Shown one piece after another: positions 35,437-43,628 of a stretch of 64,000 nucleotides of DNA. Numbering within the stretch: position 1 is the stretch's first letter; each line of letters starts with the position of its first letter. The stretch is from Bdellovibrionales bacterium GWA1_52_35. Lineage in GTDB: Bacteria > Bdellovibrionota > UBA1018. Both the position numbers and the translations under genes were made by a program. The notes below the pieces were generated by a model. That model worked only from the letters and a program-made list of their open reading frames with translations, was not told the origin of the DNA and did no database searches. The stretch spans positions 1 to 64,000 of the forward strand of contig MEPO01000016.1 of NCBI GenBank assembly GCA_001769805.1. The letters are read 5' to 3'.

Positions 35437-35472
35437 TTGCCAGATGGGGTTCACTATAGCTAATATTTTCGA
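35437..35472 (+). promoter_or_regulatory. Promoter for aroB, with -10 box six bases from the start codon
   Basis: TTGCCA (35437-35442), 18-bp spacer, TAATAT (35461-35466), ATG at 35473. There is no Shine-Dalgarno. The predicted transcript start falls on or beside the ATG, implying a leaderless mRNA. Confidence 0.5.
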
Positions 35473-36561
35473 ATGCAAATCATTCGGCTCTCTCTTGAGA
35501 GTGGTCCCTGTGAGATCCAGGTGGGGAGGAATATTCTATCGCGTCGTGCTGGCGCTCCTCTTGCAAAAAACCGCGATCAGGTAAAGGCGTTCATTTTCGT
35601 CGATCGGCGGTTGGTCGCTCTGGGCCGTCAACTGAGTGGCGCACTCTGCAAAGGTGGGTGGATACCGCAAATGTTTCCAATCACCGCCGGAGAACCGCTA
35701 AAAGAAATGAAGCGCCTGCTGCCACTCTATGGCTCGCTCCTGAGCAAGGGCGCTGATCGTGAAAGCGTGATCTTCGCTTTGGGCGGGGGATCTCTCGGTG
35801 ATGCCATTGGATTCATTGCAGGTACGTATATGCGTGGCGTCTCCTGGGTCAATGTCCCGACCACTTTGTTGGCTCAGGTCGACAGCGCCATAGGCGGCAA
35901 GACTGCTGTCAATCATTCCATGGGGAAGAATCTGATTGGAGTCTTTCACCAGCCTGCTCGGGTGATCTGTGACACTTCGCTGCTCAAGTCGCTTTCGATT
36001 CGGGACCGCATCTCCGGGCTGGGTGAGATGATGAAGTACGCTTTGATATTAGATCGCAAATTTTTCGACATGCTTCAGCGAGATTGGCGGCGTATTCTCG
36101 CGCTTGAGGCCGGTCCCACAGAGAAGGCGATCGCTCACTGCGCGGCACTGAAGGCACGGGTCGTGGAGAAGGACGAAAGGGACGTCGCAGGCGCGCGTGA
36201 AGATCTCAATTTCGGACATACGGTAGGACACGCCCTCGAGAAGGTTGCAGGCTACGGCAAGCTCCGGCATGGCGAGGCGGTACTTTGGGGGATGCGTGCT
36301 GCGCTTGCGCTCTCTACGATCCGAGGTCACCTTTCTGATGCCGAACGTGAGCGAGCCGAGAGCGTGCTACGGTTAATCCGAGTGCCTTCCTTGCCTCGCC
36401 GACTCGATCTTGAGGCTGTTCTGGCAGCCACTCATTTTGATAAAAAAAAGCAGGCGGGTCGCGTCCGATTTGTTCTGCTGAAAAAAATCGGCCAAACAGT
36501 CGCGGATTCGGGGGTCTCGGTGCCGGAACTCCGTCGGGCGCTGGAGGACACTTTTCGATGA
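35473..36561 (+). CDS. aroB: 3-dehydroquinate synthase
   Basis: 362 aa NAD/zinc enzyme of the second shikimate step. ALGGGSLGDAIGFIAGTYMRGV near 98, QVDSAIGGKTAVNHSMGKNLIG near 135, and metal ligands in LGEMMKYALIL, FGHTVGHALEKV and LRHGEAVLWGM are all intact. Starts 57 bases from the divergent aminotransferase gene. Overlaps aroQ by ATGA. Confidence 0.96.
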   Translation: MQIIRLSLESGPCEIQVGRNILSRRAGAPLAKNRDQVKAFIFVDRRLVALGRQLSGALCKGGWIPQMFPITAGEPLKEMKRLLPLYGSLLSKGADRESVIFALGGGSLGDAIGFIAGTYMRGVSWVNVPTTLLAQVDSAIGGKTAVNHSMGKNLIGVFHQPARVICDTSLLKSLSIRDRISGLGEMMKYALILDRKFFDMLQRDWRRILALEAGPTEKAIAHCAALKARVVEKDERDVAGAREDLNFGHTVGHALEKVAGYGKLRHGEAVLWGMRAALALSTIRGHLSDAERERAESVLRLIRVPSLPRRLDLEAVLAATHFDKKKQAGRVRFVLLKKIGQTVADSGVSVPELRRALEDTFR

Positions 36562-37028
36562 ATCTTCTGGTGGTCCACGGCCCGAATCTGAATCTTCTAG
36601 GCGAACGCGAACCCGAAATTTACGGAGATCTCACCCTGGCAAAAGTGAATACCCGGATCAGAAAGTTTTGCGCTGATCGCGAAATTAGAGTTCGGATCTT
36701 TCAGTCGAATGGCGAGGGTGCCATTATCGACTATCTGCACCGGAATCGAAAGTGGGCTGATTCACTCGTCATTAACCCGGGAGCCTACACGCACTATTCG
36801 TACGCCATACGCGATGCGATTGCAGCAATTTCTCTTCCCACGGTCGAAGCTCATCTCAGTGACATTCACAAGCGTGAAAAATTCAGAAGGAAGTCGGTCA
36901 TCGGTCCGGTTTGCCACGCCCAAGTCTCAGGTCTGGGATGGAAGTCGTACCTACGCGCAATCGAAATCCTTCTCTCACGCTTGTCACCCCATTCGCCAAC
37001 TGAGCTGCCAGAGGCTTATAGCCACTAG
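36558..37028 (+). CDS. aroQ: 3-dehydroquinate dehydratase, type II
   Basis: 156 aa, the dodecameric type II enzyme of step three. HGPNLNLLGEREPEIYG at the start with the catalytic Tyr, INPGAYTHYSYAIRDAI and VEAHLSDIHKREKFR are signatures. Its last 45 bases overlap the convergent FAD-dependent gene. Confidence 0.95.
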   Translation: MNLLVVHGPNLNLLGEREPEIYGDLTLAKVNTRIRKFCADREIRVRIFQSNGEGAIIDYLHRNRKWADSLVINPGAYTHYSYAIRDAIAAISLPTVEAHLSDIHKREKFRRKSVIGPVCHAQVSGLGWKSYLRAIEILLSRLSPHSPTELPEAYSH

Positions 37029-38744
37029 GGTGATCACGGAAATGAGCCCCCACATAAGGACGTCGAGAAAATGAGGTAAATTAGCCCTGTGGCAGATGTC
37101 GTCAAGAGTACCCAGTATTTTCAGCCAAAGTGGCCTATATTGCTCTTTGACCTCAACCCGCGGATCGAGTGCCTGCGCGGCTCTCCGTCCGCTCTCGACC
37201 GCGCCCTCGATACTCCACACATCAGCTGCAGTCTTGGTATGCGCACCCGCAAAAAATAGGTTTGGAACCGATGTGGCTTGGTGAGGTCTGTATTCCTGAT
37301 TTCGTGTGTTGTTGACCCACTTAGGGTTTAATCCCTTTATACCTTCAGGACCAAATTGCCATTCGTGCCATACTTCGATTTTCAGAATAGCGAAGCTAGC
37401 AAGGCTTCGACCTCGATTTGCTTTTTTGATCTCGTGATCCAAAGACTGGCAGCTTAGGATTTGCGCACGAATCTCTTCAATAAACTGCTCTTTGCTGCAG
37501 AGTGATACCGGTAATCCGTGAATGCGTCCAGGTACCGTGCTCACACATGAGGTTCCGGTCCAGAGTGACTTGACGTTCTCCCCCAGATCGACCTGCTCGT
37601 CCCAAACCTGCTCTTGGGCAAAGAGCGTCAGGTTAAATTCAGAGTCTGCCACGACAACAGCTGTCCTCTTGCGTGGAAAATGAATAGGTTCACTGAATGC
37701 TATCCGAAAGGAAACTTGTGAATGCGGCCCATCCTGAACCAAAGAACGCAAGAGCTTGCTCTCGCGGCTTTCCTCAAGCCCGGGAGAGAGCCCCATGATC
37801 TTAGCCGCTGAAAACGGGTCCGTTGCCACGATGAAAGCGTCTGCATGAATTAACTTACCGTCTGCAGTTTTAGCCGCGGAGATTCTGGAGCCGCTGTAAA
37901 CCAACCTTTGTAGCGGAGCTTCAAAAAAAACAGCCACGCCCTTTTGCTTAAGAAAATGCACCCAGCGCTCAAACCAATACTCGCTGCTCGGCCCTCGAAA
38001 TAGCAGCCATCCGTCTCCACCCTGATGCTTCCATTCGCCTCCCTCCTGGTCTGCGGCATGAACGTGCGCAGGCTTGCTTAGGAACAGTTTGCAGAAAAAT
38101 CGTCCGGCAGTGTGCACAGAGACCTGTTTCCAGTCAGAACCGATCCAGGGACCAAAGCAGGATCTCCACAGTAAGTAGCTCCTCTTCGAGAGAACCCGCC
38201 TCCAGTACTCGGCGGCACTTTGGGCGGAATAGACGGACTCGCTCCGCACATTTGCAGCCCAAGCTTTGAGCATGAGCCAACACCACCTTATCCAGTCGCG
38301 GTGAGACATTGAGAACATCTTGCGAATGTTGAAGATTTTATGATCGTAAAAATGCGCAACTCCGGCTTCGGGAAAAATTCCGAAATCTATTGATCGAGAC
38401 AAAGCCCGCGCATACACAGTACCGCCAGAGTCGAACGGAATCCGGCGTAATAGATCGAAGGTATTATGGTACCACGGGCCCATTCCGTGCCAGGAGTATT
38501 CCGAAGGCGTATTTCCGTTTTCAGGTCGCCGACTACTTCGGAAGAATCCTCCTGGTTCCGCAGTCGCTTCGTACAACTCTACAGCATATCCCAGTTGCGC
38601 TAACTCGTGCGCGGCACTGAGGCCGGCAATTCCCGCACCAAAAACAGCTACGCTCGCACGGCGATCCGGGTTTGTAGATCGTGACTCAGTTGTGTTAGCG
38701 CAAGTAAACATGTTAATTTTCGCTTTGAAGTCACTCATTTCCAT
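36984..38744 (-). CDS. FAD-dependent amine-oxidase-like oxidoreductase with C-terminal membrane helix
   Basis: 586 aa. An FAD-binding dinucleotide fold (VAVFGAGIAGLSAAHELAQLG) is near residue 35, and the C-terminal FAD motif NLFFAGAHTKTAADVWSIEGAVESG is near 505, as in phytoene desaturase or hydroxysqualene-type flavoproteins. A transmembrane helix near the C-terminus (about 560-580) likely anchors it. Substrate unknown; a terpenoid or lipid target is one possibility. The ATG at 38744 follows AAGG by nine bases; in-frame codons to 38840 are low quality. Confidence 0.75.
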   Translation of the reverse strand: MEMSDFKAKINMFTCANTTESRSTNPDRRASVAVFGAGIAGLSAAHELAQLGYAVELYEATAEPGGFFRSSRRPENGNTPSEYSWHGMGPWYHNTFDLLRRIPFDSGGTVYARALSRSIDFGIFPEAGVAHFYDHKIFNIRKMFSMSHRDWIRWCWLMLKAWAANVRSESVYSAQSAAEYWRRVLSKRSYLLWRSCFGPWIGSDWKQVSVHTAGRFFCKLFLSKPAHVHAADQEGGEWKHQGGDGWLLFRGPSSEYWFERWVHFLKQKGVAVFFEAPLQRLVYSGSRISAAKTADGKLIHADAFIVATDPFSAAKIMGLSPGLEESRESKLLRSLVQDGPHSQVSFRIAFSEPIHFPRKRTAVVVADSEFNLTLFAQEQVWDEQVDLGENVKSLWTGTSCVSTVPGRIHGLPVSLCSKEQFIEEIRAQILSCQSLDHEIKKANRGRSLASFAILKIEVWHEWQFGPEGIKGLNPKWVNNTRNQEYRPHQATSVPNLFFAGAHTKTAADVWSIEGAVESGRRAAQALDPRVEVKEQYRPLWLKILGTLDDICHRANLPHFLDVLMWGLISVITLVAISLWQLSWRMG

Positions 38745-38859
38745 GATGTCCGGCCTTTTCGTGTCCGAATTACACGTCGTCCGTCCGCGCGGCAAGCGCA
38801 AAAGTAAAGCAAGGATGGTCAGATGCTTGACTCGCAGCACATGCTGATCTCAACGCGTT

Positions 38860-38876
38860 GATAGTCGGGCCCACCA
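38860..38876 (+). repeat. 17-bp direct repeat, copy 2
   Basis: Exact match of the copy at 18260-18276. It overlaps the end of a 12-bp palindrome TCAACGCGTTGA (38850-38861) and lies about 120 bases upstream of the FAD-dependent gene. Confidence 0.5.
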
Positions 38877-38897
38877 TTTGGTTCAAGACTGCGTCAT

Positions 38898-38944
38898 AAA
38901 AAAACGTGAAGCCCTGGCCGGAATGGCCAGGGCTTCACGTTTTT
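38898..38944 (-). terminator. Strong Rho-independent terminator
   Basis: A perfect 16-bp stem (ACGTGAAGCCCTGGCC and its complement) with a 5-base loop is flanked by A-runs on one side and T-runs on the other, so it could work in both directions. It lies just after the stop of the secreted-protein gene at 38963. Confidence 0.9.
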
Positions 38945-38962
38945 CAGAGTATCTCCGAGCGA

Positions 38963-39982
38963 CTACCGGGCGGATGCCGCTACGTAAGGGCGATCAGTCG
39001 AGGCGCTTTGGACTGGCTCAGTGCTCAAAGCTTTATTCTGTTGTTCTGAAACAGAAGGACCTCCGGAAGTATGATTTTCCATTTTGGCCAATCTCGACAC
39101 TGATTGGGAGAGCTCAGTAATGCTCGCCTTTTCCGATTTACTGCATGTGATGCTTTCCACGTATATACGAGCCCCACGAACCGAACTAAGTTGTCCTGTT
39201 CCATTCAGTTGAACCGTGTCGATGATCTGGTCGGGGGATGTATCCTCCTGATTCAGATAGTCCATTCCCACTCGTTTGCAAAAATGCATTCCCACGTAAA
39301 AATACAACCGACGGTTTCCTCTATCATCAGTCTGAAAAAGCTCCGGTTGAATTCGTATCCTTCGGCCGCGAAAGGTGAAAGTGAGATCACTGAAAGTGAC
39401 CGAACCGTCCGAATTGACGTTTGCTTTTTCGAAATTGATTCCTGTTTGATTTGCCTTTGGGACGATGAACCCGACTCCAATATCGCCCGCGATTTTGGTC
39501 AAATCGAAGCCTTCGTTCTTGATCAGATTGACTGCCTGATTTGAGGCAGAGTAGGTGTCGTTTGCTTCAAGATCTTTGATTACCGCCAATTCGTGAAGTG
39601 CTGTGCGTACCCAGCGCTCAGCGCTTTCAGTGCTGGGGCTGGTTTTGTCCATTGCTGACTTGCTCACCGTGATCACATCCCGGCCGTTGTTGCCCGCGTC
39701 CCGGGGTCTGCCATCGGGGCCAAGAACGACGTCTTCGGCTTTTACCGTGACATCCAGGAGTGCTTCCCTGAGAGGAGCTAGATACTGACACTCGGATTTG
39801 TACGGGTCTGTGGTGCAGATCATCTTCAATTTCAACACGGCGTTCTTTGCGACATCGTAAAATTTGGATGCGTGTCCGCTGCCTCCGCCGGTACCGCCGG
39901 GTCCGTCCGCCATGGCTGGAACTCCGACAAGTGTCGAAAGGATAAACACTGAGGCCATTGAAAGTGATCTGAGGTTCGCCAT
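38963..39982 (-). CDS. Secreted Gly-rich protein beside a TIGR02147 regulator
   Basis: 339 aa with a signal peptide cut after AMA (residue 25), followed by a Gly-rich DGPGGTGGGSG. An LHELAVIKDLEANDTYSAS segment near residue 155 resembles the LHE-containing part of the protein at 43733. A beta-rich C-terminal half has two to three Cys (LKMICTTDPYKSECQ). No family recognised. GCAGGAG five bases before the ATG supports the start. Divergent from the regulator at 40126, which is its likely controller. Confidence 0.65.
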   Translation of the reverse strand: MANLRSLSMASVFILSTLVGVPAMADGPGGTGGGSGHASKFYDVAKNAVLKLKMICTTDPYKSECQYLAPLREALLDVTVKAEDVVLGPDGRPRDAGNNGRDVITVSKSAMDKTSPSTESAERWVRTALHELAVIKDLEANDTYSASNQAVNLIKNEGFDLTKIAGDIGVGFIVPKANQTGINFEKANVNSDGSVTFSDLTFTFRGRRIRIQPELFQTDDRGNRRLYFYVGMHFCKRVGMDYLNQEDTSPDQIIDTVQLNGTGQLSSVRGARIYVESITCSKSEKASITELSQSVSRLAKMENHTSGGPSVSEQQNKALSTEPVQSASTDRPYVAASAR

Positions 39983-40087
39983 ATTTACTCCTGCTCGTTG
40001 TGCCTAGGTAAGGAGCAACTCCTGTACCAGGCGAGTTGTACTTGTTTATGGTTATACGACACTTAACGCGCCGCGACGAGATGTTTA

Positions 40088-40127
40088 TTGTAAACAATGG
40101 TCGTTTTTCGTGCATACTTGTAAACAT
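40088..40127. promoter_or_regulatory. Paired TTGTAAACA sites between divergent genes
   Basis: TTGTAAACAA (40088-40097) and TTGTAAACAT (40118-40127) are two near-palindromic sites exactly 30 bp apart, on the same helix face. The second covers the regulator's start codon. Candidate operator for the TIGR02147 protein. Confidence 0.45.
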
Positions 40128-40932
40128 GAAATCGAAGACTGTTTTCGAGTTCAGCTCGTACAAATCCTTTATGGCCCAGATGCTTTCCGCGAAAACGCGT
40201 CGAGGCCAGCTGACTCGCGCAGCCGAAGCCTTGAATTGCCAAAGGTCCTATTTGTCGCGAGTGATTTCCGAGAACCTTCACCTCACGCCGGATCACGCTT
40301 TTAAGCTATCCCGCTACTGGAAGCTGTCTCACGATCACGCCCACTATTTTCAGACCCTCGTTGATTTCGAGCGCGCCGGAGATCCCGAGTACCGCACCCA
40401 TCTAAAAACCCGATTATCCGAAATGAAGCGTAAAAACGAATCCGTGCAGGAGCGTGCCGCGCGAACGGGGCTTTCGGTGGATGCTTTGCAGGTGAATTAT
40501 TTTTCAAACTGGATCTGGAGTGCCGCGCATTTTCTGACCAGCATTCCGGAGTTTCAGTCGCTGGGTGCTTTGAGTCAGCGCCTTGCGCTCAGGCCGGAGA
40601 TTCTTCTGGGTTACTTGAAGGCGCTTGAGGCTCAGGGATTCATCGAGAGCAAGAACGAGAAATGGATTTACAAGTCAGGGGAGTTTCACGCTTCAAAAGA
40701 TTCGCCTCTCGTTATTCTTCATCATCAGAATTGGAGAAATCGGGCAGTGCAGGACGCCCAGGACTTTGAAAACGGAGCCGTTCACTTCACCGCCGTTCAG
40801 ACCGTGAGCCATGCGGATTATGAGAGACTCAAGGAACTGCTTTTGCAGTTCATCGCCGAGGCGAGCCAGATCGCGGGCCCTTCCAAACCGGAAGAGGGGA
40901 TCGCGATCACTTGTGACCTGTTCAAGGTTTGA
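40126..40932 (+). CDS. TIGR02147 family regulator
   Basis: 268 aa. A helix-turn-helix-like N-terminal region (EFSSYKSFMAQMLSAKTRRG, RAAEALNCQRSYLSRVISEN) precedes a long helical C-terminal domain with the family segment NYFSNWIWSAAHFLTSIPEFQ and SPLVILHHQNWRNRAVQDAQ. The family is mainly known from Fibrobacter and Bdellovibrio as multi-paralogue proteins. The ATG at 40126 overlaps a TTGTAAACAT site. Role as a regulator of the divergent secreted-protein gene is inferred. Confidence 0.82.
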   Translation: MKSKTVFEFSSYKSFMAQMLSAKTRRGQLTRAAEALNCQRSYLSRVISENLHLTPDHAFKLSRYWKLSHDHAHYFQTLVDFERAGDPEYRTHLKTRLSEMKRKNESVQERAARTGLSVDALQVNYFSNWIWSAAHFLTSIPEFQSLGALSQRLALRPEILLGYLKALEAQGFIESKNEKWIYKSGEFHASKDSPLVILHHQNWRNRAVQDAQDFENGAVHFTAVQTVSHADYERLKELLLQFIAEASQIAGPSKPEEGIAITCDLFKV

Positions 40933-41095
40933 AGTTGGGCTGGCTCAGTAGGATTCTTAACCGACGAGACTGATTTTCATTTCTAAGCACAGTTTAAGCG
41001 CATGTCGGGCGGCAGTGGGTTTGCACACGCGTCTATCTATAAACCGTCGAAGGGATGATTTCAGTCGTGATAATTGAATTCGCAGTTGAACTGCT

Positions 41096-41414
41096 ATGAT
41101 AACTAAGTTAGCATTCAAATATCGAGAGGCCGGGGCTCGGAAAATCCTACGCGAAGTTAGGAAGGGTAATTTCAGCTTTTCACTTCATGCGGCAGCGCAG
41201 CCTGCAGCGTTCCTTGTCTCGGACCCAGGTGATCGAGGTGGCGCACCAGATTCTCTACTGGGATTGGCAGACCGAAACAGAGACCTATCTGTTTATCGGC
41301 AGGACTGATGGTAAAAATGGGGCCGGGTTTACCGCTGTGATCGACGAGACTGTGGTTATTGTGACGGTGTTCCGGAGAAAGCTGAAGAATTGGGAAAGAA
41401 AGCAGGGCTTATGA
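41096..41414 (+). pseudogene. DUF4258-type toxin, frameshifted
   Basis: The N-terminal half (41096-41186, ending NFSFSLHA) and the C-terminal half (from 41187, MRQRSLQRSLSRTQVIEVAH to VVIVTVFRRKLKNWERKQGL) together rebuild the DUF4258 pattern H-A-x2-R-x3-R and a closing VVTV. They lie in different frames, joined at CATGCGGCAGCGC near 41183-41195. Restoring one CG dinucleotide (CATGCGCGG) would rejoin them, consistent with a 2-bp deletion. Its stop overlaps the antitoxin start (ATGA), as in a toxin-antitoxin operon. Programmed frameshifting is possible but not suggested by the site. Confidence 0.65.
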
Positions 41415-41854
41415 GAAAAAATTTCAAAGGCGTTCTAAATTTGGTCTATATCGAAGTAAAAAACGTCCCAGTTGAGAAGAGTGAGCGTTGGGGTGCAGTC
41501 ATGAGCGCAGAAGTCTCGGGCTGGGTGGAGCGGATGGTGGGCCGCGCGATTCTGGAACAGGGTGTGCCGCTTCGAGGCGCCGAGGTCCAGTATTTGCGGG
41601 AAGTCATCGGAATGTCTCAGCGGCAGCTCGGAAATCTCTTAGGGTATAGCGGCGTTGCAATTCTCAAATGGGAGAGGGCGAAATCAAAGCGCCTGGATCG
41701 CGTGAACGAGATCGCGGTGCGTGCTCTGATGGCCGAAAAATTCGCAGCTATGATCGACACTTCCTGGGCTGGATTGCTTGGGACGGATGAGTTCCCCAAG
41801 AAGCTCGTCGTGGATTTCAGGAGTTATGAAGACGAGTTCAAGGACGCTGCGTGA
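41411..41854 (+). CDS. MqsA/YgiT-like antitoxin lacking zinc-finger cysteines
   Basis: 147 aa. The C-terminal part (PLRGAEVQYLREVIGMSQRQ onward, with LGNLLGYSGVAILKWERAKS) is the Xre-type helix-turn-helix of the MqsA/YgiT group. The N-terminal half keeps the family shape (YIEVKNVPVEKSERWGAVMS), but the positions where the CxxC zinc ligands are expected read Ser and Trp, and the first pair is also missing. The ATG at 41411 overlaps the toxin stop. Partner of the broken toxin. Whether it still binds DNA cannot be told; it may now be an orphan autoregulator. Confidence 0.68.
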   Translation: MRKNFKGVLNLVYIEVKNVPVEKSERWGAVMSAEVSGWVERMVGRAILEQGVPLRGAEVQYLREVIGMSQRQLGNLLGYSGVAILKWERAKSKRLDRVNEIAVRALMAEKFAAMIDTSWAGLLGTDEFPKKLVVDFRSYEDEFKDAA

Positions 41855-41905
41855 TTGCCGTTTATCCGTTGGCGGCATTCTTTTTCACCGGCGCGGGGCT
41901 CTAAA

Positions 41906-42386
41906 TTATTCCCCAGCCACCCGGAAGAAATCAATCGAGTAGCAACAAAGGTCATTTTCTTTGGAATCGCACACAATTTTTCGTACCTCCTTAAATCGCC
42001 TGGGTCAGTACTTTGCGTATCCGTGGCATATATTCGCGAGCGATCGATACAGCTGATGAGTAATGGAGTTCCTCCGGGGTTTCGTGCTCAAGCGCCTGGA
42101 TTGCATGCATTCGCCAGTTGGTGTGGTGTTTGGCGATCGTGGGTGAGTCATTTCCCAGGTGAATGCTGGTGATACCGGGCGTATAACGACCCCGATCTTC
42201 AGAAGCAAGTCCGCACTCCAAAAGAAAAGCGAGGACTTCTGAAACTTTCTTCAGAGAAATGCGCAGCCGTCGATGCAAAGCTTCCTTTGTTTGAAATTCC
42301 GGAATGGCAATCAATAGGTGAATCGCCGAATAATACCACGCGCTGTAGTAATGAGCTGCTGGTCCGCTATTGACGGTTAACTTCAC
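41906..42386 (-). pseudogene. C-terminal relic of a TIGR02147 regulator, frameshifted
   Basis: The minus strand encodes the C-terminal half of a TIGR02147 protein (HYYSAWYYSAIHLLIAIPEF, NDSPTIAKHHTNWRMHAIQA), close to the intact paralogue at 45292. The frame breaks at the TAA near 41991, but a +1 shift lets it continue as KEVRKIVCDSKENDLCCYSI to a stop at 41906, matching the end of the paralogue. The N-terminal helix-turn-helix is gone; the next gene upstream starts where it should be. Confidence 0.7.
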
Positions 42387-42393
42387 CTCTGAA

Positions 42394-43104
42394 TCAAGGA
42401 CCGGCTTTTCTGTTCCGCTTTTCAGTTCTTGTCACAAGATATTGCCTCGCCCGCGTATTGCCGACAGGCTTTAACCAGGCACACTCGCGAAGATCCCGCT
42501 CCGCCTGACGCCGCGAAATGACCTTGCCGATTTCATTCCAATAGGTATCGAGATCGATCCGCATACGACTGCTGCAAAGTTTCTTTAGATATTTCTTCCT
42601 GATATCGGGAGAAAGTTCACCCCGGTCAAACGATTGTTTTCCGACCAGTGAATCTCGCGCTAAAAAACCCCATCTTCGATATTCTTGCAGTGGCAGCTCT
42701 GAATCTTCCAACATGCTTGGGCTGCCAGGTTTGCGCCCGGAAATATAAAACATCTGGAACGGCGCGGGCTTGATCCCATATAAAACACTGTGCATCCAAG
42801 TCAGAAGATGATCTCGCACTGAACGATCCCGGATTTTGTTCGAAACAAATTCCAAGAGTACCCCGGCAGCTGCCGGCCAGGGCAGGCGTAACAGTTCTTC
42901 ATTCAAGGAAATCGGGTTTAACTTTTTCCAGTCGTTTGCCAGGTGATCGATCCAAATCTCACCCAACCTGGCATCAAAGCGTGCCCATTGCGAATACAGG
43001 GCCAGCTCTTTTTCTGTAGGCGGAGTCGGAATATGAAACTGCAGCTTTTCGTAAGCATTCTTCAAATCGGCAATTTGCGGAAGTGCCTCTAATCCGTGCA
43101 TCAT
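42394..43104 (-). CDS. Unknown protein coupled to a nucleotidyltransferase
   Basis: 236 aa with no recognised domain. Mostly helical, with conserved-looking stretches YSQWARFDARLGEIWIDHLA and LPLQEYRRWGFLARDSLVGKQ and a basic C-terminus. It overlaps the nucleotidyltransferase gene by ATGA, so the two are co-translated. It may be the partner of an AbiE/MNT-type antitoxin or a defence effector, but this is inference only. Confidence 0.6.
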   Translation of the reverse strand: MMHGLEALPQIADLKNAYEKLQFHIPTPPTEKELALYSQWARFDARLGEIWIDHLANDWKKLNPISLNEELLRLPWPAAAGVLLEFVSNKIRDRSVRDHLLTWMHSVLYGIKPAPFQMFYISGRKPGSPSMLEDSELPLQEYRRWGFLARDSLVGKQSFDRGELSPDIRKKYLKKLCSSRMRIDLDTYWNEIGKVISRRQAERDLRECAWLKPVGNTRARQYLVTRTEKRNRKAGP

Positions 43105-43628
43105 CCGCCCGACATTTCCAGAATTTCATCCAAAAAATCAAGCGCCTCTGGTGCACCCGGGATTTGCCGTCCGATCAGGGCTTCAATATGAGACTCGACT
43201 CTATTAATATTCGCACCGGCCTGTACCAAGGCTCTGGCGTGAACCCGGTCCTTCATCCTTCTGGCAAAGCACTTCATGATCAGTAAATCATCCTTTGAGA
43301 GTGCGAGTACCTGAAGGTTTTTATGATGCACAACTTCCACCAGGCGATTGCTGTAATCCGAAGGCAAGACATGGGTGAAAGTCGCGTAATAGGGGTTCAG
43401 CCAGTCGGGCGCTAAAGAGAGTTCCTGGGCCACCGCTTTAACCAGCGGATCAAGTTCTTCAGGCGTTGTGCCGGCCCCCGGCACTGCATCGATGTCCGCA
43501 GTAGCGAGTGGAAAAAGATGGGTCAGGATAATCGCTCCCCCGCCTCCGACAATGAGTTTTACGGGCCGGGATAATTTTCCATCAAGCGCTTGAAGTGCTT
43601 TCAACATTTTGGCTTCGTTTAAATTCAT
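43101..43628 (-). CDS. Nucleotidyltransferase-fold protein (DUF6036/AbiEii-like)
   Basis: 175 aa. The N-terminal LIVGGGGAIILTHLFPLATADIDAVPGAG has the GG(G/S)..x..D-x-D shape of the nucleotidyltransferase superfamily. A downstream LALSKDDLLIMKCFARRMKDRV helix is typical of DUF6036-like proteins found in toxin-antitoxin and defence pairs. First gene of a two-gene unit; a good -10 box (TATAAT, minus strand 43674-43679) sits 46 bases upstream. Confidence 0.68.
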   Translation of the reverse strand: MNLNEAKMLKALQALDGKLSRPVKLIVGGGGAIILTHLFPLATADIDAVPGAGTTPEELDPLVKAVAQELSLAPDWLNPYYATFTHVLPSDYSNRLVEVVHHKNLQVLALSKDDLLIMKCFARRMKDRVHARALVQAGANINRVESHIEALIGRQIPGAPEALDFLDEILEMSGG

